A stretch of DNA of 64,000 nt from positions 1 through 64,000 of the forward strand of contig NZ_JAILPX010000026.1 in NCBI RefSeq assembly GCF_024699275.1, written 5' to 3'. A program made the position numbers and the translations under genes. Source of the stretch: Selenomonas sp. GTDB taxonomy: Bacteria > Bacillota_C > Negativicutes > Selenomonadales > Selenomonadaceae. The notes below the pieces were generated by a model. That model saw only the letters and a program-made list of their open reading frames with translations, was not told the origin of the DNA and searched no databases. Each line of letters opens with the position of its first letter. Position 1 is the stretch's first letter. This document shows, piece by piece, positions 44,067-52,062 of the stretch.

Positions 44067-44113
44067 AAAAAAGGAAGGCGCAACTTTACAGCTTCGCCTT
44101 GTAGAGTTACGCC
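44067..44113 (-). terminator. Leader terminator before galK
   Basis: Arms 44077-44090 and 44100-44113 pair over 14 positions (two mismatches or G-U pairs), followed leftward by TTTTTT. It lies downstream of the promoter at 44135-44163, so it may attenuate galK or simply end the symporter transcript. Confidence 0.7.
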
Positions 44114-44134
44114 GCATTTCCCTTTGTTGTTTAT

Positions 44135-44163
44135 AGTTTACTCCCGAACCATCGGGATGTCAA
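44135..44163 (-). promoter_or_regulatory. Promoter of galK-galE-galT-galR
   Basis: Leftward TTGACA (44158-44163) and TAAACT (44135-44140) with 17 bases between. The spacer carries the inverted repeat CCCGA...TCGGG. Confidence 0.75.
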
Positions 44164-44172
44164 GATTTTTTC

Positions 44173-44184
44173 GAAAACGTTTTC
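44173..44184. promoter_or_regulatory. LacI-type operator just upstream of the galK -35
   Basis: GAAAACGTTTTC is a perfect 12-base palindrome, 9 bases from the -35 box. Confidence 0.75.
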
Positions 44185-44199
44185 TTTTATTCCTGAAGC

Positions 44200-45636
44200 T
44201 TATTTGTTCATGTCTTCCCATTTTTCTTCCAGTTCTTCCACAATCCGGGCATGTTCTTCTTCCGTCAGCGTTACCTTGCTGCGATAAACCAACGCGGCAA
44301 TGACCAACAGAAGGACAGGAATAGCAAACATGATGAGCTGGAATTTCAACAGGCTGCCCGCCGTGATATCTGCTGCCGTAGCACCGCCAGTCATGCCAAC
44401 CCAGACTGCCGTTAAGCCAACAATACCACCCGTAACCGCACCGGAAAGTTTATCCACCAGCGGACGCACGCAGAGGCAGACTGCTTCATCCCGATGACCT
44501 AATTTCAACTGGCCATATTCTACAGAATCCGTAATGGTCATGAGCACCACCAAGAAAATCAGCGGCTGGGGAAGAGCAAAGAGACCGGCGGCGGTCAACG
44601 CCATCCAAACATTCGTACCGGACAGGGCATAGAGCACCAACGACACCGCCATAATAGCCAGGGAACTGAAAAACAGCTTGCGGCGGCTGAACTTCGTCGT
44701 AAGGACAGGGAACAACGCTACGGCCATCAAACCGATAACCACGTTGATAATGCCCAAAATAGAGAATTTCGTAGCATCACCGATTACATAGATGAAATAG
44801 TAAAGATTGAAGTTATTGACAATATTCTGACCTAATCCCAGAATCAAATAAGCGCAGGCAATCCACAACAACTGGTCATTCTTCGCCAGGACCTTAAATA
44901 CGTCTTTGAAGGACGTATCCACCTTATTCTCACGCAGAGCTGAATCCTGCTCCTTCGTGCCCAGTCCCAGAATAATCGCGCCCAAAGTAGCAATACCGCC
45001 ACCGATGCAGGCAAAAGCAAACCACCCCTGCGGATCACCAGCACCACCATTTTGATTAACGGAGAAGTAGAGCACAATGGGCATGACCATGATGGTTACC
45101 AGCTGGCCACCGAATACGGAACCAATACGGGCAACCGTAGCCGTAATCTCACGCTCATGGGAATCAAAGGAAAGGGCCGGAATCATGGACCAGATAGCCA
45201 CATCCTTAGCGGAGTAGAACACATCCATGATGAAGTAAACGATGGCAAAAAGAATCAGGTATAGCGTCGGATTGGAAACGGTAAGTCCCCCAAAATCCGT
45301 AAACAACATTGCCAGTGTAATCGCGGCTACAAAGGCCCCCACAATAACCCAGGGCTTAAACCGGCCCCAACGTGTTTTCGTCTTGTCGATGATATTTCCC
45401 ATAAAGGGGTCAATGAAAAGCTCTGCCACCCGCAGAACCATGATAATGGTCGTAACCACGCCAATCATATAAGCATCCCGTGTGGGATTATTGGACGAGA
45501 AAAGATTGCTGGTTACAAAAATCATAAAATAAGTTGCCAGCATGGCGTAAAATACGTCATGTCCAAAGGTCCCGCATGCATATGCAATACGCGGCCACAT
45601 ACTTCCTTTCTTCTCTGCCACTGCTACCGCCTCCAT
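44200..45636 (-). CDS. GPH-family sugar:cation symporter
   Basis: 478 residues with about twelve helices, of the glycoside-pentoside-hexuronide (MelB/LacS) family. Evidence: WPRIAYACGTFGHDVFYAMLATYFMIFVTSNLF at the start, DPFMGNIIDKTKTRWGRFKPWVI, and the DSVEYGQLKLGHRDEAVCLCVRPLVDKLSGAVTGG block. No C-terminal EIIA domain, unlike LacS. Its neighbours suggest galactose, lactose or melibiose as substrate. It lies 18 bases downstream of the cytidylate kinase-like gene. Confidence 0.9.
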   Translation of the reverse strand: MEAVAVAEKKGSMWPRIAYACGTFGHDVFYAMLATYFMIFVTSNLFSSNNPTRDAYMIGVVTTIIMVLRVAELFIDPFMGNIIDKTKTRWGRFKPWVIVGAFVAAITLAMLFTDFGGLTVSNPTLYLILFAIVYFIMDVFYSAKDVAIWSMIPALSFDSHEREITATVARIGSVFGGQLVTIMVMPIVLYFSVNQNGGAGDPQGWFAFACIGGGIATLGAIILGLGTKEQDSALRENKVDTSFKDVFKVLAKNDQLLWIACAYLILGLGQNIVNNFNLYYFIYVIGDATKFSILGIINVVIGLMAVALFPVLTTKFSRRKLFFSSLAIMAVSLVLYALSGTNVWMALTAAGLFALPQPLIFLVVLMTITDSVEYGQLKLGHRDEAVCLCVRPLVDKLSGAVTGGIVGLTAVWVGMTGGATAADITAGSLLKFQLIMFAIPVLLLVIAALVYRSKVTLTEEEHARIVEELEEKWEDMNK

Positions 45637-45654
45637 AATCTCAGCCTCCTAAAA

Positions 45655-46254
45655 TCAGTTTTTAATCTTGCGCATGTAAGCAATCAGCCCATCGGCGATT
45701 TTTTCCAACTGGCCAGAACTGGTATTCACGACCAAATCGTAGTTCTCACCAGCCCCCCAAGTGCGACCTGTATAGTAATTATAATAGCGGGCCCGTTTTT
45801 CGTCTTCCTTATTTAGTTCCTTCAAACTCTTGCCGTCATAAACTTCCTGACCGCGTTTCTCACGAAAATCATCATCTGCACAGACAAATATTGAGAAAAC
45901 GTTATCTTTTTTTCGCAAAGCATAATCTGCGCTGCGTCCCAGGAAGATACAAGGACCATCCTCGTACAACTTGCGGATTGCAGCCGACTCACTCATAAAC
46001 ATTTCCTGACTGCTGCTGCCCATATGGGTCCCAAAGGAATGGAAGGGAATAAAACTCAAGGACAATGGCTTGACATGATTTTCCATCTCCAACAGTTCTT
46101 CCTCACTCAGATCATCAATGCCCAGCTTAGCTGCCGCAATGTGCACAATCTGACGGTCGTAAAGCTTCAGCCCCAGCTTCTTAGCCATGATTTCTGCCAA
46201 TTCACGGCCACCAGCACCATACTGACGGCTGATGGTAATCACCGTATTTTCCAT
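45655..46254 (-). CDS. Cytidylate kinase-like family protein
   Basis: 199 residues of the cytidylate kinase-like P-loop family. The start VITISRQYGAGGRELAEIMAKKLGLKLYDRQIV has the RxYGxGG nucleotide loop. IFLGRSADYALRKKDN and a C-terminal DLVVNTSSGQLEKIADGLIAYM helix follow. The family is widespread in Firmicutes; the substrate is usually unknown and need not be CMP. It is first in the symporter operon, behind operators at 46274-46370, so it is probably part of the galactoside regulon. Why a nucleotide-kinase relative sits there is unclear. Confidence 0.87.
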   Translation of the reverse strand: MENTVITISRQYGAGGRELAEIMAKKLGLKLYDRQIVHIAAAKLGIDDLSEEELLEMENHVKPLSLSFIPFHSFGTHMGSSSQEMFMSESAAIRKLYEDGPCIFLGRSADYALRKKDNVFSIFVCADDDFREKRGQEVYDGKSLKELNKEDEKRARYYNYYTGRTWGAGENYDLVVNTSSGQLEKIADGLIAYMRKIKN

Positions 46255-46273
46255 AAATCGTCTGCCCCCTGTT

Positions 46274-46285
46274 GTTTACGAAAAC
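46274..46285. promoter_or_regulatory. LacI-type operator upstream of the kinase-like gene (site 1)
   Basis: GTTTACGAAAAC, the reverse orientation of GTTTTCGTAAAC, 20 bases before the start codon. Confidence 0.6.
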
Positions 46286-46289
46286 ATAT

Positions 46290-46301
46290 GTAAACGTTTT
46301 C
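46290..46301. promoter_or_regulatory. LacI-type operator upstream of the kinase-like gene (site 2)
   Basis: GTAAACGTTTTC, four bases from site 1 and identical to the galK site at 44046. Confidence 0.7.
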
Positions 46302-46358
46302 TTAAAAACCAAAAATAAATATCGCTTCCTACTGAAATCATTTTCGCACGAATCAATA

Positions 46359-46370
46359 GTAAACGATTTC
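46359..46370. promoter_or_regulatory. LacI-type operator upstream of the kinase-like gene (site 3)
   Basis: GTAAACGATTTC, identical to the lacZ operator at 51943-51954, immediately downstream of the -10 box at 46381-46386. Confidence 0.7.
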
Positions 46371-46380
46371 TCCAGTTATT

Positions 46381-46408
46381 ATTATAACGCATTTGTCAAA
46401 CATTGCAA
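46381..46408 (-). promoter_or_regulatory. Promoter of the kinase-like/symporter operon
   Basis: Leftward TATAAT at 46381-46386 is preceded by TTGCAA at 46403-46408, a 16-base spacer. The -35 lies inside the 11-base inverted repeat at 46392-46421. Confidence 0.65.
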
Positions 46409-46421
46409 TATGTTTGACAAA
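46392..46421. promoter_or_regulatory. Long perfect inverted repeat over the symporter promoter
   Basis: TTTGTCAAACA and TGTTTGACAAA flank an 8-base centre. It differs from the LacI-type operators here and overlaps the -35 region, so a second regulator is likely. Confidence 0.6.
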
Positions 46422-46458
46422 AGTAGTAATATTCAGTTTATTAATCCCTATAACAACC

Positions 46459-46487
46459 AGAGGAAAATGCCCCGCACCTTCCTCTGA
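46459..46487. repeat. Hairpin after the alpha-galactosidase gene
   Basis: CAGAGGAA and TTCCTCTG pair across a 13-base loop, just past the stop codon of the gene at 46511. No U-run follows in that direction, so termination is doubtful. Confidence 0.4.
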
Positions 46488-46510
46488 CTGCCATAATGGA
46501 AACCAAACGC

Positions 46511-48760
46511 TTATTTCTTCTCGAACACCCACATATAGGCTGCAAAGTCTGTATCGATTTTCTCTACGCCCAGCCCATTATACATGAGCTCGTCCCCATA
46601 GAAAACCTGTCCTGTCGGATTCATTGCCTTTTCGCCGCCAAAATCCATGCTCAGGCGCTGGGCAGGCAAATAATCCGTCAGCTGATACTCGGCACCTGCT
46701 GCTAAAGCGGTCAGCTGCAGCTTGCGAATGGGCGCAGCCGGCTCCGACAAAGTCTTGAAATATAACACGATCACTTCCCTTCCCTCTTTGCTGACAAACT
46801 GCCAAGCCGTTTCATTTTTTGTCCCGGCAAAGGGAGTGAGCAGGCGATAGAATTTGCCGAACTGCAGAGTTGGACGCAATCGCTTATACAGCGCAACGTG
46901 TTTTCTTACCTGTGCCTTTTCCGCCTCTTCCATACGGGTAATATCCAGTTCATAACCGAAATCCCCAGCAAAGGCACAAAGTGTCCTGGTCTGCAGGCTG
47001 GTTACGCGGCCCACCTGATGATTAGGTGTTACTGACACATGGGCCCCCATGGTCAGCGGGGGAAATACCAGACTGGTGCCGCTCTGAATAGCCAGACGAC
47101 AGATAGCATCGGTATTGTCACTGGTCCAGGTCTGCGGCATATAATAAAGCATGCCCGCATCAAAACGACCACCGCCGCCCGAACAACTCTCCCAAAGGAT
47201 ATGGGGAAATCTAGCTGTCAACCGTTCCAAAATATCATAAAGCCCCAACACAAAACGCGTTTTGGTTTCACCCTGATGTTCGCTGGACAAGGCGCCTGAG
47301 AAAGCTTCCGTCAGATGGCGGTTAAAATCCCATTTGACATAGTCTATTTCCGCAGACTCCAGCACATCCCCAACAGCTTTTACGATATAATCGCAGACTT
47401 CAGCTCGGGACAAATCCAAGACCAGCTGATGGCGGCTGAAACTATTCGGATAATCCGGCACATGAAGAATCCAATCCGAATGCGCACGGTATAGTTCCGA
47501 ATCCTCGGAAATCATCTCTGGCTCGAACCAAAGACCAAACTTCAGCCCCCGCTTATGGGCCGAAGCCGCTACGCCCTTTAGCCCCTGCTTGAGCTTATTC
47601 CGATTGACAAACCAATCCCCTAAGCTGCTATTATCGTCATTGCGTTTGCCAAACCAGCCATCATCCAGAACCAAAAGCTCCAGCCCCAAATCCGCCGCGC
47701 ACTGAGCCAGGCTGTCAATTTTCTCCTCATCGAAGTCAAAATAAGTAGCCTCCCAATTGTTGACAAGAACAGGGCGCAACGTATGTTGATACTTCCCCCG
47801 GACAATATGCTGCCGCACGATTTGATGAAAAACCTGGCTCATGCCATTCAAGCCCTCAGCACTATAGACCAGCATGGCTTCCGGTGTCTGAAAACTTTCC
47901 TGGGGAGCCAAATGCCACTTGAATTCAAAAGGATTGATACCGCCGATAACCCGCGTTGCCCCAAACTGCTCCACTTCCGTAACAAAGGATGCTTCACCAC
48001 TCCAGATCAGGCTAAAGCCATAAACCTCACCTTGTTTTTCACCGGCATCCTTACGAGCCAGCGCCAAAAAGGGAGATTGCTGGTGGGAGCTTGCCCCTCG
48101 ACGACTGCCCGTTTCCTGCACCCCCCGCATCAAGGGAACCCGCTCCAGACTGCGCTCTGCCGCATGACCGCCATAAAGGCTCAGCCGGTCAAAATCGTGG
48201 TCTGGAAAATCCAGGGCAAAGCTGGCGGCATTGGTCAAATCCAAGGCCTCCCCCCCACAATTGGTAATGCGGGCACTGCGGGTAATCATGGCGGAATCTG
48301 CCATCAGCGTATAGAGCAGTTCCACAGCCAATTGCCCCTGACTATCCTGCAAATGGATATGCAGGGTTTCGGCTTCACCATCCGTTGCATAAACCCCAGG
48401 CAATCCTGCCAGTTTAGGCTTTCCGGGAGTAATCTCATAATTCTCATAGATAAGTTCCGTTACCGTGGTCCCATTGCCCAGCCGCACCTCATAGGCAGGC
48501 AGGCGATAATCTCCATGTCCATAAGCAGGATATTCCTGAGGCAGTACATCCAGGGAAAAGGTACGCTCATTGGCAAAGGCGGCCGGCTGGGGTGAAAAGC
48601 CCCGATCGATATGCTGCAGGGGAGAACTATCCCGGAAATCACGCAAAGGTCTGCCCCAATAGCGGTGCAATATATAGCGGTTCCGCACGACCTGTATCAC
48701 ATAACTGACCTGGTCGTTATGCAGATGAAAGATGCCCGTATTCTCATCGAAAGTTATCAT
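46511..48760 (-). CDS. Alpha-galactosidase (GH36)
   Basis: 749 residues of glycoside hydrolase family 36. Catalytic nucleophile region YVKWDFNRH (aspartate) and acid/base region TWTSDNTDAICRLAIQ are present, as are LVLDDGWFGKRNDD, LWFEPEMISEDSELYRAHSDW and ESCSGGGGRFDAGMLYYMPQ. It cleaves terminal alpha-galactosides such as melibiose or raffinose. No signal peptide, so it acts in the cytoplasm on imported sugar. It lies 13 bases after lacZ, in one operon. Confidence 0.95.
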   Translation of the reverse strand: MITFDENTGIFHLHNDQVSYVIQVVRNRYILHRYWGRPLRDFRDSSPLQHIDRGFSPQPAAFANERTFSLDVLPQEYPAYGHGDYRLPAYEVRLGNGTTVTELIYENYEITPGKPKLAGLPGVYATDGEAETLHIHLQDSQGQLAVELLYTLMADSAMITRSARITNCGGEALDLTNAASFALDFPDHDFDRLSLYGGHAAERSLERVPLMRGVQETGSRRGASSHQQSPFLALARKDAGEKQGEVYGFSLIWSGEASFVTEVEQFGATRVIGGINPFEFKWHLAPQESFQTPEAMLVYSAEGLNGMSQVFHQIVRQHIVRGKYQHTLRPVLVNNWEATYFDFDEEKIDSLAQCAADLGLELLVLDDGWFGKRNDDNSSLGDWFVNRNKLKQGLKGVAASAHKRGLKFGLWFEPEMISEDSELYRAHSDWILHVPDYPNSFSRHQLVLDLSRAEVCDYIVKAVGDVLESAEIDYVKWDFNRHLTEAFSGALSSEHQGETKTRFVLGLYDILERLTARFPHILWESCSGGGGRFDAGMLYYMPQTWTSDNTDAICRLAIQSGTSLVFPPLTMGAHVSVTPNHQVGRVTSLQTRTLCAFAGDFGYELDITRMEEAEKAQVRKHVALYKRLRPTLQFGKFYRLLTPFAGTKNETAWQFVSKEGREVIVLYFKTLSEPAAPIRKLQLTALAAGAEYQLTDYLPAQRLSMDFGGEKAMNPTGQVFYGDELMYNGLGVEKIDTDFAAYMWVFEKK

Positions 48761-48773
48761 ACATATACCTCCA

Positions 48774-51700
48774 TCAGATGCCCTTTACAAAAAATTCCAA
48801 ATGCATGTCCCGATTCTGCAGCCGATATTCATCCAGTACCGGTGCCCCCCAGGTATCGTCACCACCTACACCGCACTGGCTAGCTGAAGCCCGCAGATAG
48901 GTATGATGAACCTGCGGCAGATCATAGGGATGACGGGCATTTTCCAGTTCATGGGCGTTATAAGGTAAAACCGAGGCTGACAGCGGAATATTGCTGCTGA
49001 TGCGCAAACCTCTGCCCCGCTTATCCGTAACTTCCAACCAGCGAACACCATTATGATTGCCACATTCCTGCGGCAGCAGATACTGTTCCATTTCCTCTTG
49101 AACGCTGGCAGCGAAAATTCCTAGTTTTGCCCCCTCCTGGCGGTCCGCATAATTGGCCTTAGGACCGTAGCCATAATGGCGCACCCTCTGATAATCTGCA
49201 GACAGGGTAAAGAGCATGGCAAAGTCAGGAATCTCCGGCAGCCCTTCAGCCCGTTGATAGTCCAGTTCTGTCTTTAAGCTGCCATCAGCACAAACAGTAT
49301 AGGTAATCTGGCAGGCAGATAGCGGCTGCGTTGCCAATTCATAGGTAAAGCGCACGCTAACTCTGCCGGCTTCGTATTCTTTAATCCCCAGCTGACCAAA
49401 CCAGTTAAACTCCTGCCAGGCTTCCCCTGTCCACATTTCCTTCTTCACACAGCGGCGGTAAAGGCTGGCCAGTTTCCATTGGGCCACTGCAAAATCCCGA
49501 CGGCTGCCATAATCATTATCCACCGGTGCTCTCCAGAAGGAAGGTCGGGGCATCTCTTCCAAAAGCTCCACACCATTCAACTTATAGGAAACAAGATTTC
49601 CCTGCGCGCTGGAAAAGAGTATTTCACCCCCAGCAAACTGCACCCCCAGATTGATATCCCCCTGCACCACGTGCAAAGGTACTTCACCGCGCTCTGCCAG
49701 CGGCAGTCTTGCCGTATAATGTTCCGGCTCGGTAACACTCCCCTCCGACAGGGATTCTACAGGACTGGCTACTTCCACTTCTTCTACCTGCCAGACTCCC
49801 TGTCCAAAAGCCACCTCATAGCCCTTCCTGGCCCAGTTTGTATCTTCCTTCAGCTGCAGGGAAACCGTCAGACATTCTTCGCCTGTATCCGTTACCGGCA
49901 AATCCACCAGTTCCCATTTCCGGCTTTCACCCGGCCTTACCTGGGGAGCAGGTTCCGTTTTCTCCCAAACCTTCCTGCCATCCAGCAGTAATTCGTAATG
50001 CAGATCATATTCGGCAGCATCGGTAAACAGGCTGACATTTTCCAGTGTCACCCCATCTGCATCCACCAGCAGATGGAAATTCTGATAGTTGAACTTCACA
50101 TCCTGTAATTTGGACGTCAATTGCCGATCTCCATAGAGAATTCCATCCCCGCTGAAGTTGTAATCACTGGAACGATCCCCAAAATCACCGCCATAGGCCA
50201 GGAAATCCCTACCATACCGATCTTTCTTGGCCAAAGCCTGATCGACAAAGTCCCAGATAAAGCCACCCTGATATCGGGGCTCACGCTCTGTCAGTTCCGT
50301 ATACTTATGCATCCCTCCATTGCTGTTGCCCATGCTATGGGTATACTCACAGCAAAGGAAGGGCTTTTCCTTATGCTCCCTAAGGAATTTTTCAATATCC
50401 GCCACCTTGGTATACATCTGGCTTTCCATATCGCTGGTAGCGTTATACCTTCTATCCCAGAATATGCTTTCATAATGCACCAGCCGGGTAGCATCTGTCT
50501 TATGGAAATACTCGCTCATGGCAAAGATATCCCGTCCACCACAGGACTCATTGCCACAGGACCAGATGATGATGGAAGCGTGATTCTTATCCCGTTCCAG
50601 CATGGACTTAGCCCGGTCTAAAACCGCGGCCTGCCACTCCTCATGATCATTGGGCAGCGTATTCTCATCCCGGGCCAACACGCCATTCTTTTGCCATGTG
50701 CCGTGCGTCTCCAGATTGGTCTCATCGATTACATAAAGACCATACTTATCACAGAGTTCATAGATATAGCTGGCATTAGGATAATGGGAACAACGCAAAG
50801 CATTGATGTTCTGGCGCTTCATGGTGATGATATCCTGCTCAAAATCCGCGGGGTTCATTGCCCGCCCACGCCAGCAATCAAACTCATGACGATTCACCCC
50901 CTTGAATACGATGCGCTGACCGTTGATTTTCATCAGGCCGTCCTCCAGCTTGAACTCCCGAAAACCTACATTGTAGGGAATGACTTCCTGCAGCTTATCC
51001 TCTGCATCGTAGACCGCCAATAGGAGTCGATAAAGATAAGGATGTTCCGCACTCCATAATTTCACCTGCTTAACCGCCAAAATGAATTCATCCTGCGGCT
51101 CTGCTCCAGTAATATCTTCCTCTGCCACCAATTCCCCTACCGGAGAAAGCAAGCTGACCTTGACCTTCTTGCTGACACCGGTATTCCACTTAATCTCACC
51201 AGTCAGCGTACCGTCACAGTAATCGTTTTCTGGAAGCGCCGTAATCTTCAAATCCTCCACGTGAATTTCCGGCTTGGTATAGATAAACACTTCCCGGAAA
51301 ATCCCACCGAAACGCCAAAAATCCTGATCTTCCAGCCAACTGCCCGAAGAGAAGCGATAAACCCGCAGCGCCAGCTTATTCTCTCCGGCCACTAAGTAAG
51401 GGGTCAGATCGAAATCTGCCGGCGTAAAGCTGTCTTCGCTATAGCCAACATAATGACCATTAAGATATACTGCTACTGCAGATTCCACGCCAGCAAGCGA
51501 AAGATAAAGATTCTGCCAGTCCCGAGGCAGGCGGAAATACTTCACATAAGAGCCGGTAGGATTAAAATGTTCCGGCACCTGTCCAGGCAATACCGCCTCA
51601 TGACCATCCCAGGGATAAGTCTGATTGGTATACTGCGGTGCACCATACCCTTCCATTTGAAAATGAGCCGGCACTCTAATGGTGTCCCAACCCCAGCAGT

Positions 51701-51917
51701 CAAAATCCCGCTGTTCAAAGCCCTGAGGCGCCAGCCGCGGGTTCTTCGCATAATGGAAATACCACAGACCACCCAGACTGCGCAGATAGGATGATTCCCC
51801 ACGATTCAATTCGGACATATCCGCATAATAGTGATGGTCACTATGCGCAAACAGACGATTCTCCTGAAAAAATTCCGGAGCAGACAATTTTGCCAGAGAA
51901 AACTTTGACTCAGACAT
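48774..51917 (-). CDS. lacZ: Beta-galactosidase (GH2, LacZ type)
   Basis: 1047 residues, long LacZ type. Domains: N-terminal jelly roll (AHFQMEGYGAPQYTNQTYPWDG), sandwich domains, GH2 TIM barrel with GVNRHEFDCWRGRA, acid/base region IIWSCGNESCGG and nucleophile region FLCCEYTHSMGNSNG, then the C-terminal beta domain of long LacZ. It hydrolyses lactose and other beta-galactosides in the cytoplasm. GAGGAGG precedes the start, with an operator (51943-51954) and promoter upstream. First gene of the lacZ-alpha-galactosidase operon. Confidence 0.96.
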   Translation of the reverse strand: MSESKFSLAKLSAPEFFQENRLFAHSDHHYYADMSELNRGESSYLRSLGGLWYFHYAKNPRLAPQGFEQRDFDCWGWDTIRVPAHFQMEGYGAPQYTNQTYPWDGHEAVLPGQVPEHFNPTGSYVKYFRLPRDWQNLYLSLAGVESAVAVYLNGHYVGYSEDSFTPADFDLTPYLVAGENKLALRVYRFSSGSWLEDQDFWRFGGIFREVFIYTKPEIHVEDLKITALPENDYCDGTLTGEIKWNTGVSKKVKVSLLSPVGELVAEEDITGAEPQDEFILAVKQVKLWSAEHPYLYRLLLAVYDAEDKLQEVIPYNVGFREFKLEDGLMKINGQRIVFKGVNRHEFDCWRGRAMNPADFEQDIITMKRQNINALRCSHYPNASYIYELCDKYGLYVIDETNLETHGTWQKNGVLARDENTLPNDHEEWQAAVLDRAKSMLERDKNHASIIIWSCGNESCGGRDIFAMSEYFHKTDATRLVHYESIFWDRRYNATSDMESQMYTKVADIEKFLREHKEKPFLCCEYTHSMGNSNGGMHKYTELTEREPRYQGGFIWDFVDQALAKKDRYGRDFLAYGGDFGDRSSDYNFSGDGILYGDRQLTSKLQDVKFNYQNFHLLVDADGVTLENVSLFTDAAEYDLHYELLLDGRKVWEKTEPAPQVRPGESRKWELVDLPVTDTGEECLTVSLQLKEDTNWARKGYEVAFGQGVWQVEEVEVASPVESLSEGSVTEPEHYTARLPLAERGEVPLHVVQGDINLGVQFAGGEILFSSAQGNLVSYKLNGVELLEEMPRPSFWRAPVDNDYGSRRDFAVAQWKLASLYRRCVKKEMWTGEAWQEFNWFGQLGIKEYEAGRVSVRFTYELATQPLSACQITYTVCADGSLKTELDYQRAEGLPEIPDFAMLFTLSADYQRVRHYGYGPKANYADRQEGAKLGIFAASVQEEMEQYLLPQECGNHNGVRWLEVTDKRGRGLRISSNIPLSASVLPYNAHELENARHPYDLPQVHHTYLRASASQCGVGGDDTWGAPVLDEYRLQNRDMHLEFFVKGI

Positions 51918-51942
51918 GGAATTTCCTCCTCATTCTTCTATA

Positions 51943-51954
51943 GTAAACGATTTC
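51943..51954. promoter_or_regulatory. LacI-type operator before lacZ
   Basis: GTAAACGATTTC, identical to the site at 46359. It lies just downstream of the lacZ -10 box. Confidence 0.75.
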
Positions 51955-51970
51955 TTTTTTGCTAAAGCCC

Positions 51971-51999
51971 ATTATACACGTAAAAACAAGAAAAAACAA
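51971..51999 (-). promoter_or_regulatory. Promoter of lacZ and the alpha-galactosidase gene
   Basis: Leftward TTGTTT (51994-51999) and TATAAT (51971-51976) separated by 17 bases. Confidence 0.7.
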
Positions 52000-52030
52000 G
52001 CGATTATTGCTGGATATACGCAAGAAAAAA

Positions 52031-52050
52031 TCCCCCGCATCTGCGAGGGA
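52031..52050 (-). terminator. Terminator of the chemoreceptor gene
   Basis: TCCCCCGCA and TGCGAGGGA form a 9-bp stem with one G-U pair and a 2-base apex, followed leftward by TTTTTTC. Confidence 0.75.
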
Positions 52051-52062
52051 TAAAACCTGTCC

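Noticed and set aside
42785..51954. Pure CcpA (cre) regulation of the galactoside sites
   Set aside because: The sites fit cre, but their confinement to the locus of a LacI-family gene makes the local regulator the simpler explanation; not excluded.
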